From: Ecdyonurus torrentis
Lineage: Eukaryota; Arthropoda; Insecta; Ephemeroptera; Heptageniidae
DNA length: 64,000 bases
Assembly: GCA_949318235.1 (NCBI GenBank)
Contig: OX439134.1
Span: forward strand, 29,965,459 to 30,029,458
Direction: 5' to 3'
Made by a program: the position numbers and the translations under genes. The notes beneath the pieces are model-generated. The model did no database searches, was not told the origin of the DNA, and was given only the letters and a program-made list of their open reading frames with translations. Positions 56,501-64,000 of this stretch are shown one piece after another; positions within the stretch are counted from its first letter, which is position 1; every line of letters starts with the position of its first letter.

Positions 56501-59500
56501 GAAGACCAACAATTTTTGTAGGTGGCATTTTGGCACTACTGCTATCTCCACGGGTGCAATTTTGGTGCATGTGAAATCTTTGCCACGCCTACTAATGGCA
56601 CACCTGTGCAGGTTGTTAAGTGATGTTTCAATAGAGGGGAGCGCGGGGAATACAGATGCACCAAAATTGCACCCGCGGAGATTACAGTATTACCAAAATG
56701 TCGCGTAGCCCTCTATGTTCTAATTGCCCTAAAGCGATATATATGTGAATTTGATTTTTTTGACTTTGTATTTTTAATTAATTTTTGAAAGTCGCGAAAT
56801 GACATCACAGTTGGTAACTTTGTCCTACACCCACATGTATAAGTTGCCGACCATAATATCATTTTGTGACGTTCAAAAATTAATTAAAAATACTTAACCA
56901 ACTCAAAAAATAGAAATTCACATATCAATCAATTCAAGACATTGTCTTCTTTTAGGATATACAAAATAAAATTTAGTCTTTTTCATTGTTATACTATTTT
57001 CCTCTTTGATTTACATACTGTTAGGCCTACATTATTATGTTATTATTTTGATATAGTCAACCGTGGTGAAATTGAAACTCCAATCTTGTGCAAGCTTTCA
57101 CATTTCCTTATCTCACTAGACAAAGAGCACTTTGAAAGCAGATCTGTGATTGGCTTTCAATTTCACCCCAGTTAACTGTAACGCAATCACACAAAAATGC
57201 ACTTTATTTCAAATTACCTGGTGAGAAAGGTAGAATCCCTCATCCTTGCCTGAAAGCTCACTCCACTTATCTATTGCCTCGTCCCACGACATGCCTCTCT
57301 CGACTGTGACAGTGTGTAGCTCTGTGGTGGCTTTGCCTGTCGCGTGACGCTGCAGGAATGTACACATACGCAACTTCTTCACGTTCTCACCTCCAGTGCC
57401 CAGATCTGAATACAAGAGACACGTTTAGTAGATATGATAGGGAGACAGTGATTTGCTGGTTAGTCATAGTCAGTGGGGGTTCACTTTTGTAGAGGGAGCT
57501 TACTTGTTGGTGAAACAAAAAAAGTTAGTTTCACAGTGATGTGGTACAGTGGCAACAGGTTCCAAAGGACTGCTCAGCTACGGTTGGAAAAAAAAAAAAA
57601 AAAAAAAAAAAAAAAAGCATTCAAACACCTGCCATTGTGCGGCCACCGTACCACATTGCTGTGAAACTTCTTTTTTTTTTCCCCGATTCACCAACGTGTA
57701 AGTGCCCTCTACGGAAGTGCACCCCTACAGGTCATAGTCACATGATCTCCAGCTCTGCTACTAATTGGCACAATATTGGATTAATGGTGGACAAATACAT
57801 ATTGTGATACTTACCCAGAATACCCATGTCATATCGCCCTGTCTTCTTAGCTTGTGTGATAATTGCTTGTAAAGTATCTGTGAAGTATTGGAATAACCTG
57901 TTTTGTAAGTCCACTGGCATACCCAGGATTCTAAAACAACACAAAGGAACATCAAATGTTAAGAGTGTTAATATATCATGAGTTCTGGGTGGGAAAAATC
58001 ACTATCATGTTAAGAGGTACGTTACCACCAATATATCGAGGGCTACGCGGCATTTTTGGTACTAGTGCAATCTCCGCGGGTGCATTTTTGGCACATGTGC
58101 ATTATCCGCGCTCATCTTTTTTGAAACATTTTTATATATTGAGTAATAAGTTTAAAATAACATCAAGTGTACAGATGAAATGTAGCTTATAATTTTTGCA
58201 ATGACAAATATGTGTAAAGTTGTTGCAATTTTAAAAAACCTGAGCTTTGAAACTTGCACATAAGTGTAAAAAAATTCAAAATTTGCTGCAAATATTTAGT
58301 CAATATTATGCGTAAAAAAAAGTTTATAAAGTTATATAATTTTTTTTTTAAATTATTGAATTTAATATTTTCCATGCCACAAATTACATAAAAAAGGTAA
58401 AATTTCAGTTATGCAACAGACTATATCTGATGTAACGCCAGTCTTAAATTTTAAATGAGACTGCGCCTTATGTTGCATGACAAGAGGAGCAGGGTTTACG
58501 AAGAATTCTAGTATAATGAACTGACCTGTTGAGGAACTTGCTCATATTGTTGTAGTCTTTGTCTAACATGAGCATGCCAGGCATGTTCTCACTGTTAATG
58601 ATGATTCCAACTCCTACCAATGCATTGGCTACATCTGAAATCACAAATTAAACCATTTTTGTTTGAATCATTGAAAAAAAAAGGGTAATTCAAAATTCTT
58701 TATTCATTTCTTTCATCCAACATACATAATACAATCTATGCATTAGTCTAGGTTATTGCCATAAATGACAATATAGAAATGATTGTCAAAGTATTTACAA
58801 CATAAAAACAAAACAAAAAGGAAACGACACTTAATATTATTGATATAATAATAACTTATGTATAAAAATTAGAATTTGAATCTAAACTATATTTCATCAT
58901 TCAAATATTCATCGATTGAATAATACTGCTTATTTAATAGAAAAAACTTTAGTTGTTTTTTAAAAGCTATTAAATCATTTTGCTTTCTCATATTTAAAGG
59001 CAATTTATTATAGATATTCAGACAACTACAAAATGGACCTTTATTATACATTTCAGTTCTTTTATATATACTTTTAATTTTATTTGTATTCCTAGTATTA
59101 TGGTTATGATTAATTTCATGACTTTTAAAGAATTCAATATTGTGTTTCACTTTCATAGCACATTCCATAATAAAAACACAAGGCAAAGTTAATATATTTA
59201 AAATTTTAAAAAGATCTCTACACTCTGCTCTAAATTTAGCACCACATATTATTCGTATGACTTTTTTTTGTAGTTTAAAAATTCTGCTTGCATCGATGGA
59301 ATGGAATCGTAATAATATAGGTCTAACAACATGTAAATCAAAAAGGAAAATAGTATTCCTGCTTGAATAAACAATTCAAGCAGGAAGAGAGAATTATTAA
59401 TGAAGAGCAGGAAAAAATTTATAATTACTAGGGGAAAAAAGTGCAGAGCATCATGTGGAAAACTCTTTGCAACTCAACAAAACTAAGTTATGTTTTTAAA

Positions 59501-60872
59501 AATAAACGATAGTACATTTTTTTTAAATAAACAATTGAATTCTATTGGCATATGGAAATAACATGTATTTAAATGGAGTTTTGCACCATCTGATCGTATT
59601 GTATGACCATAAGCTAATAGAATTCAATATTTTAGACTGTACATGAATTCCATGCTACTTACCCTGGAAGAAATCTCCCTTATAATCCTCCGGAGGAGGC
59701 ACCAAAGGTGACTCATACCCCATGATGGTTTTCATGGTAGCTTCTAATGCAGAACGTCCGTATTTATTGTCAATGTTGAATCGAGAGAGGTCACGTGACT
59801 CAGTGGCACGTCTGTCACCGTGAGTAAGAGCACCCAGGCTCTCGAGACGTTTGGCTACGATGGAGGCAAAACGACGCTCACCAGCAAGGTCAGAGATCAG
59901 GAAAATGTACTCAGGTGCGTTTACCTGGTTACTACGATGTGTGCGACCTGACATACGAAACAATAAATATTAAATATCACATTTTAACAACAAATACAAC
60001 AAACTATGCACTCATAAAAAGCATTTGTTAATGGTAAAATTATTATTATTTGTGCACAAAAAACAGGGTTTAAGAATAAGCTTAGTAATGATAATGCTGT
60101 TTGAAAACTTTGCTACTAATATGATGATCAACTTTGGTTATTCAAACATAATGCACGTTTTTTCTTGGTGCAAGAAAACAGGGTTTACAAACAACACTTA
60201 TGGTAACATCGTCAATGAGCTCCGTTTGCAATAATTTGAGCTGTGATTTCTTCTTCTCCTTACTATTAATATGCATGTTAATGTAAGATACTAAAACCAA
60301 AACTGTTGTTCCAGAAATGAGTACACTCACCAAACTGCTGGATGGCTCTGTCGGCACTCCAGGGTAACTCCAACGTGATGTGAACACGACGTCGTTGGTT
60401 CTTGGCACGTCGATCACTCTGAAGTGAGATACCAGAGGAAGCAGCCTCGGAGATGATGGCTACGTCTTTCTCACCATCCATGAAGCGTTGTTTCTCTGTC
60501 AAGTTGAGTGTTTCAAGAGGGACGTCCACCTCTGAGCGAGACTCGTACTGAATCTGACCATCCTCGGTCTGTACCACGCGACCCTTGCGACCTGTCATCT
60601 GAAATTTAATACAAAACATTTGTTACATCAGGGTACAGTAGCTAAGGTTAGTGACTAAATTCTAGTTGGAATTTGTCTCATATAATTTAGGGATCAGTCA
60701 TAGAGTACCTATATTAATGTTTTAAATTGAGGTGCTACACCCACCATTTAAACCAAATGTCTTATTTTGAGTTATTTTACATAAAAAAGTATCCCTGTGA
60801 TAAAATTAAATTACAATTAGGGGCTACATGGCATTAAAAAGAAATGGTATTTTCTGAGAATAAATGTCTATA

Positions 60873-60922
<50 letters not shown>

Positions 60923-62672
60923 CCAAACAGCAATAAAATTACTTAAAACAGAATAGGCAGTTTCAGTAAAAGTTATTAAAATGCGCCAAATATTCTTTTC
61001 ACATTTATATTTAAATAAATAATAGTACTGTAGTGGTCTAATGGCATAATAATAAAGAGATTGCAATGAGTACGAATATTTTTTTCCTTTTTCACAAATA
61101 AGAGAAGTAAATACATATAAGATGTGACTGACCTCTGCAACATTTTCAGGTCCTCCCAGTTCATCAATGAGTTGATCCAATGTGTTAGGAGGCAGACGAT
61201 CTCCTAGCCTCTCAATCTGGACCAAGAGATCTTCCTTCATCTTGCATGCACGCTCTATGGCGTCTCGTGGTGGTGGTGGAGGAGCAGGTGCACTGTCGTC
61301 ATCAGCTCCACCGTTGCGAGCTGCACGTTTGCGATCTACTAGTAGAGAGCTGATTTTGTCCTGTGTAGACTGGCGCTTCTTTGGCTTGGCTTTCTTTGGA
61401 CGTCCTTTCTTTTTACCTCGGACCCACGGATCTGAATAAACATGGCAATGTTAACATGAAAGTTACTGCAGATCAAATAATGTACTAGAAATGTGAGTAT
61501 AGGCTGACCAATGTAAGAAAGTGAAAGGTTGCACTCAGGTAAACATGCAAACCTGTTACCCATGGACACTCCTCTGATTCTACAATTACCCATCAAAGGG
61601 AAGCTGCTTTCTTATATATATTTTTTAAATATATAACCCATTATTATTATTTTTTTTTTATCAAATATTATGACTTATTTTTTCATTATTACAACATGAG
61701 GGTTAAATACATAGCAATAAAATTTCAAAATGAGAACCTATGTGTAACATTTAAGTTCTATATTCAAACAATTCATAGTGTAAATGAAGCCAGTATCATA
61801 TCGGTACTAACAATTGTATCTGCTCCTTATGTGGGATGTTGTGTAATCAGCATCATCTCCTCACATGTACTAAGAGAAATTTAAGTATGGGCTATTATGC
61901 GGAGGGCACCGATCAGCATGTATAATGCTGTTATTTGATTTTGATAGCTATTATTATAATATGTAATATTTATGAGTATGTCTTTTTAATATATTGAATG
62001 TTTAGATGTATGATGTACACGCATTGTGTTTAATAAATAAAATATATAAATGAAAACACTGTTATTCTTACCTGCGTCTGAATCACTATCCTCGTCAAAT
62101 GGATTGAAGTCATCGCTAGCATTGCTGTCCGAGGCTTCTTCTTCATCATCAGTGTCCGAGCCTGACAACTTGAAGTCCGAGCCAGCGTCGCTTGCTGCAT
62201 CACTGTCATCATCACTGGAGTCCATACGTACTCGCTTGGATGCTTTTTGTGCAGCTCTACGCACTGTAACATAAGTACATACTGGTTAGTTAACAGTTAT
62301 GATAACAGTGAAACTGCACTGTTAGTCACAATTGACAGAATACTCAATAATAAAATTACCCAAGTCAGACGTTTTGAATTCATTTTAATATTTTCACTGC
62401 ATTAATTTAAATAACTCAGTAATCATACTTGATGTTGATAGTTTTGCACTAAATGATACTCACAAAGCCCCCCTCATTGTCAAGTATTTCGTACAGCTTG
62501 GAGTTGATTACAATGAATAACAGCATGCGACAATTATTAATATCATAGCAATGAAGCATGCTAGCAAATTACAGAAGGTAAAGAAAGAAAATAATAATAA
62601 TAAACTTGATTGTGTCTATTTGTGAGCATTGCACAACCTTATTTCTTGCATTTTTTTTCAATGACACAAAAA

Positions 62673-62721
<49 letters not shown>

Positions 62722-63637
62722 TTACAAACAAAAGTTTAACTTACTTGGCTTCCTCTTGCCAGAGGCAGAAGATCCACCTGCCTCCTGGTCATCCACCGCA
62801 GCTGAGCCTCCATTGCTGCTGCCTCTGCCTCCTCCTCCCTTGCTAGCAGCCTCAGGTTTCACCTTAGGGGCGGGGGCTTCCAGACCAAGCAGACGATGTA
62901 TACGTGAGCGATCTGGTGCGGGGAAGTGTTTGTCTACCAGGGTCTGGAGTACACCTCTGTCAACATTGACATTGATCATCAACAACACAGCTCACATCAT
63001 ACATACTTACAAACATTGGTAATTAGCTAATTTACAGAAATACTCAATGAGAATACCTAATAATAAACAAAATTAGGGATGATTTGATTTCATAATCAAA
63101 AAGAGAACACATTGTCCTGATCTATTACTAACACAAAGGTCTAATTTTTGAGTTTATTGAGTATTTTTAATTGATTTTTGAAGAAAAAAAAAATGATGGC
63201 AAGATTAGTAACTTATGCATGTGGGCATAGGAAAAAGTTACAGGCCATTTTGCATCTTTCAAAAATAAATTAAAAATACTAAATCAACTCAAAAGTTAGA
63301 AATTCACACATCTATTGATTCAGGATGTTGAGGATGCAAGAATATGCAATAAAAGTATAAAATTAGCCCCTATTTTTTTATTATTATTATTATTTTTTGT
63401 CTTCTTTATTGTCAACTCAAAAGTGGTACTTTAGACCTAGAATAAAAATCTATTAAAGGAGAGGTGGGACATGAGGCAAAATGTGACCCCCACTTCCACT
63501 TCACCAACGACACTTACTTAGCAGTAGAGACAAAGTCAGACAACTCTCCGTCATCTCTCTCCAGCTGCTCCAGTGTACGAGCTTCTCCAGTGGACTGCAG
63601 ACCAATCACAACACACTTGCCATACTTCACTGCCTCT
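53477..63637 (-). CDS. sbno: Strawberry notch homologue (SBNO), C-terminal 770 residues, 13 exons, 5' end outside window
   Basis: Strawberry notch proteins are nuclear SF2-type DExD/H helicase-like transcriptional co-regulators, linked in animals to Notch and EGFR signalling. Joined exons: 63637-63518, 62956-62745, 62263-62072, 61431-61133, 60598-60331, 59947-59663, 58634-58526, 57930-57815, 57405-57218, 56339-56217, 55646-55525, 54971-54778, 53562-53477. Together they give 1 base + 770 codons + TAA without a frame break, and every intron is GT-AG. Landmarks by window residue: motif IV-like [15 protein letters not shown] (about 7-21), [11 protein letters not shown] ending at 274, TGRKGRVV (276-283), motif V-like [13 protein letters not shown] (324-336), motif [12 protein letters not shown] (362-371), [20 protein letters not shown] in exon 6, GRYDMGILD around 524-534, and VERGMSW in exon 9. 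Family members are about 1,200-1,400 residues, so roughly the N-terminal half lies beyond 64000. Recognition rests on recalled family sequence, not a search. Confidence 0.96.
53687..53990 (+). mobile_element. Family C MITE in the last sbno intron
   Basis: GGGTGTGTACGCATGACGTC to GAATGCAACCACCCTA. It is very similar to 32034-32366. Confidence 0.83.
53991..54272. repeat. Foldback element in the last sbno intron
   Basis: GATAGGAGAAACCAG, ACCATAGTGAAG and GAAAATCTTGCTAGCACA at the left are mirrored in complement at 54198-54272. It abuts the family C copy. Confidence 0.8.
54579..54682. repeat. Short inverted repeat in the last sbno intron
   Basis: CCACTTCTTCCATTTTCAA pairs with TTGAAAATGGAAGAAGTG around a 44-bp centre. 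Another IR (ACCACAAAGTCT / AGACTTTATTGTGGT) lies at about 54456-54500. Confidence 0.75.
54778..54971 (-). CDS. sbno: sbno exon L
   Basis: It encodes [40 protein letters not shown] and [16 protein letters not shown]. These match the last conserved domain of SBNO (GLRCRTYYVLCGSVL...RLRTEDGQRIVG). The exon is GC-rich relative to its flanks and ends in phase 1. Confidence 0.96.
55127..55320. mobile_element. MITE K in an sbno intron
   Basis: TATCACTCTGGCTGCGCCCA and the complement of GGGCGCACCCAGAGTGATA are the ends of a 194-bp non-coding element, with TA at each border. Confidence 0.82.
55525..55646 (-). CDS. sbno: sbno exon K
   Basis: It encodes [20 protein letters not shown], then [19 protein letters not shown], matching the family's DLKKKYKKV...W--QY--S---C-HAYWRG block. 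The tryptophan codon is split across the intron (TG|G). Confidence 0.94.
55974..56153. repeat. Foldback element in an sbno intron
   Basis: GTACTTCTGCA, GTTATCAGGAGTT and GCAAATGCTCCA are mirrored by GGAACATTTGCTAGAACTCC, TGATAAC and TGCAGAAGTAC. The two halves are about 80 bp each. Confidence 0.78.
56217..56339 (-). CDS. sbno: sbno exon J
   Basis: It encodes [14 protein letters not shown], a Lys/Ser-rich loop, and then [12 protein letters not shown], matching IRNNKKTAILV...LVYRPNTGKQ of SBNO1. Both boundaries are in phase 0. The loop replaces the short NPKKK segment of vertebrates. Confidence 0.93.
56518..56716. mobile_element. MITE L, copy 1, in an sbno intron
   Basis: CATTTTGGCACTACTGCTAT and CGGGTGCAATTTTGGTGCAT pair with their complements at the right. 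The right end reads GTCGCGTAGCCCTC. A partial copy is at 58036. Confidence 0.8.
56737..56987. mobile_element. Family G foldback element copy 3
   Basis: TTTTAATTAATTTTTGAAAG then TCGCGAAATGACATCACAG, with a complementary right arm ending CTTTTTCATT. The left terminus is lost. Confidence 0.72.
57218..57405 (-). CDS. sbno: sbno exon I
   Basis: It encodes [11 protein letters not shown], an insert-like basic stretch, and then [19 protein letters not shown] with GFYLSHQ. The VERGMSW-EA motif and the DGFYLS motif are diagnostic of the family. It ends in phase 0 at CAG|GTAATT. Confidence 0.95.
57473..57730. mobile_element. MITE M with 10-bp target duplication in an sbno intron
   Basis: The ends GTGGGGGTTCACTT and the complement of AAGTGCACCCCTACAG, with GTTTCACAGTGATGTGGTAC mirrored in the right arm. 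GTCATAGTCA flanks both sides (57463-57472 and 57731-57740). It has an internal A run. Confidence 0.83.
57815..57930 (-). CDS. sbno: sbno exon H
   Basis: It encodes [20 protein letters not shown] then [13 protein letters not shown], the conserved QYF-DTL...GRYDMGILD region of the C-terminal SBNO domain. The acceptor is TTTTAG before 57930 and the donor GTAAGT comes after 57815. Confidence 0.94.
58036..58112. mobile_element. MITE L, partial copy 2
   Basis: CGAGGGCTACGCGGCATTTT, GTGCAATCTCCGCGGGTGCA. It corresponds to one arm of the 56518 element. Confidence 0.68.
58526..58634 (-). CDS. sbno: sbno exon G
   Basis: It encodes [20 protein letters not shown] then YNNMSKFLN, matching the SBNO segment after the helicase core (the DKDYNN-KFLNR motif). 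The exon starts at the AT completing Asp and ends in phase 2 (AG|GTCAG). The preceding 1028-bp intron carries a LINE fragment. Confidence 0.93.
58675..59367 (-). mobile_element. 5'-truncated LINE fragment in an sbno intron (Jockey/CR1-like)
   Basis: A minus-strand frame of about 160 codons reads [39 protein letters not shown], then [12 protein letters not shown], and stops at 58887. This is the typical C-terminus downstream of a non-LTR reverse transcriptase. The 3' part to 58675 looks like its UTR. It has the same strand as sbno. Confidence 0.78.
59356..59386. repeat. Perfect 12-bp hairpin at the LINE 5' edge
   Basis: TTCCTGCTTGAA and TTCAAGCAGGAA pair around a 7-base loop. The right arm repeats LINE sequence in inverted form. 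Confidence 0.8.
59663..59947 (-). CDS. sbno: sbno exon F: motif VI (GRTHRSNQ) and [14 protein letters not shown] block
   Basis: The first codons complete [11 protein letters not shown], the SF2 motif VI with the arginine-finger position. [20 protein letters not shown] and [20 protein letters not shown] follow, both hallmarks of strawberry notch. The donor is G|GTAAGT after 59663. Confidence 0.97.
60110..60205. repeat. Dispersed repeat shared with 46445-46525
   Basis: GATCAACTTTGGTTATT, TTTTTTCTTGGTGCAA and ACAGGGTTTACAAACAACAC match the block in the second gene's intron. It lies in sbno intron 5. Confidence 0.6.
60331..60598 (-). CDS. sbno: sbno exon E: helicase C core with motif V
   Basis: It encodes MTGRKGRVV, then [20 protein letters not shown], then [18 protein letters not shown], ending in [15 protein letters not shown]. 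This is the most conserved part of the family. The motif V-like and motif VI regions straddle the exon E/F junction. Confidence 0.97.
60875..60919. repeat. Poly-T run (about 45)
   Basis: Intronic homopolymer in sbno. Confidence 0.97.
61133..61431 (-). CDS. sbno: sbno exon D: DPW motif, Lys-rich tract, [15 protein letters not shown] helix
   Basis: It opens with [14 protein letters not shown], a basic AT-hook-like patch. A Pro-rich run (PAPPPPPR) follows, then the conserved block [21 protein letters not shown] that precedes the TGR motif in all SBNO proteins I recall. The exon ends in phase 0 at GAG|GTCAGT. Confidence 0.95.
62072..62263 (-). CDS. sbno: sbno exon C: acidic Ser/Asp-rich linker
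   Basis: The exon begins in a basic patch (KASKRVR) and then becomes almost entirely Asp, Glu and Ser, with DDFNPF near the end. SBNO1 has a similar acidic region with DDFNPF. The donor is G|GTAAG at 62071-62070. The charge makes this an unstructured linker between helicase lobes (inference). Confidence 0.92.
62676..62718. repeat. Poly-A run (about 43)
   Basis: It sits 26 bases from the donor of sbno exon B. Confidence 0.97.
62745..62956 (-). CDS. sbno: sbno exon B: helicase linker, Gly/Ser-rich
   Basis: It encodes [16 protein letters not shown], a conserved SBNO segment, followed by a low-complexity Gly/Ser/Ala stretch and a basic SGKRKP end. Vertebrate SBNO1 has a charged variable linker here, so divergence is expected. 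Phases are 2 in and 1 out. Confidence 0.93.
63077..63412. mobile_element. Family G foldback element copy 4 (diverged)
   Basis: ACATTGTCCTGATCTATT, TATTTTTAATTGATTTTTGA, GGGCATAGGAAAAAGTTACA and CTATTGATTCAGGATGTTG align with copy 1. It is in an sbno intron. Confidence 0.68.
63518..63637 (-). CDS. sbno: sbno exon A (first in window)
   Basis: The acceptor CAG is at 63640-63638 and the donor GTAAGT follows 63518. It encodes the start of the second helicase lobe, [14 protein letters not shown] then an [10 protein letters not shown] run. It enters with one base of a split codon, so at least one more coding exon lies upstream. No such exon is visible in 63638-64000. Confidence 0.95.
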
Positions 63638-64000
63638 CTGCAACATAGGTCACAAAACACAGTCAGTGCATGGTAACTTTACACACTACAAATATCATTT
63701 AATTTTGCCAAATTTACAATAACAATACTAGTAATTAATTCAACATGGTATTTTTAATATGGTTGGACCAAAACACTTGTCTCCCAAGATACAGTTGTAC
63801 AGGTGTTGCTGACAAAATACATTCATGGCAATAGAAAACCCTATTCTTTCTCTATTTTGCAGCCTACAGCTTGCAGTTGATACTACAACCCATTATTTTG
63901 GTTTCTTTAATTCAAGAATTTCTCACTTTTTTTTTTTTTTTTTTAATTGTTTAACAATTTTTATTTCTTTGATTTACAATACAAATATTGTAGAGTAATT
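63638..64000 (-). other. sbno intron, truncated by the window
   Basis: No further sbno exon is detectable before the edge. It contains a T run at about 63929-63944. Confidence 0.7.

Noticed and set aside
60824..61240. 138-codon minus-strand ORF
   Set aside because: It is the end of sbno exon D read through its donor into the intron and the poly-T run.
62050..62274. 74-codon plus-strand Ser-rich ORF
   Set aside because: Antisense shadow of the acidic sbno exon C.

Overview
The window is strongly AT-rich eukaryotic DNA. It has spliced genes with GT-AG introns, tRNA-derived SINEs, 5'-truncated LINEs, a dense crop of short inverted-repeat (MITE-like) elements, and long dinucleotide and homopolymer tracts. 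The only securely recognisable host gene is an animal-type strawberry notch homologue. I read the window as an invertebrate metazoan nuclear genome and cannot name the phylum from sequence alone. No bacterial genes, CRISPR array, rRNA or canonical tRNA gene was found.

Right end (53.4-64 kb, minus strand): thirteen exons spell the C-terminal 770 residues of strawberry notch (SBNO). They run from helicase motif IV through motifs V and VI and the C-terminal SBNO domain to a TAA stop at 53477-53479. All twelve introns have GT-AG borders and all splice phases agree. The N-terminal half, with the Walker A/B part of the ATPase, lies beyond position 64000. Most introns hold at least one inserted element or a homopolymer run of more than 40 bases.

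Centre and left (6.6-48.2 kb, minus strand): a second gene can be assembled from splice sites and phase. It has a non-coding first exon (about 48215-47966), a signal-peptide exon (46825-46744), then, after a 34.5-kb intron, four in-phase coding exons at 12.2, 10.1, 9.4 and 6.8 kb. The predicted N-terminus of about 147 residues looks secreted or luminal and matches no family I recognise. The gene probably continues beyond the left edge.

The rest is mostly repeats. Family A (TTAA-bounded, about 345 bp, twelve copies) and family C (TATAGGG ends, nine copies or fragments) dominate. Both carry the palindrome TGACGTCA, which occurs perfectly 26 times in the window. Other items are a composite hAT-type element with an 8-bp target duplication and a nested LINE and MITE (26.4-28.8 kb), a 0.9-kb near-perfect palindrome inside a family C copy (2.8-3.7 kb), a SINE whose 3' tail matches that of the LINE (22.3 and 27.5 kb), a tRNA-headed SINE family (four copies), and two Jockey/CR1-like LINE fragments (0.7-2.2 and 58.7-59.4 kb). 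I did not find a convincing new biological system. The most interesting signals are the CRE-like palindrome spread by MITEs, including one in a composite MITE upstream of the second gene's putative promoter, and the nested and foldback transposon structures.
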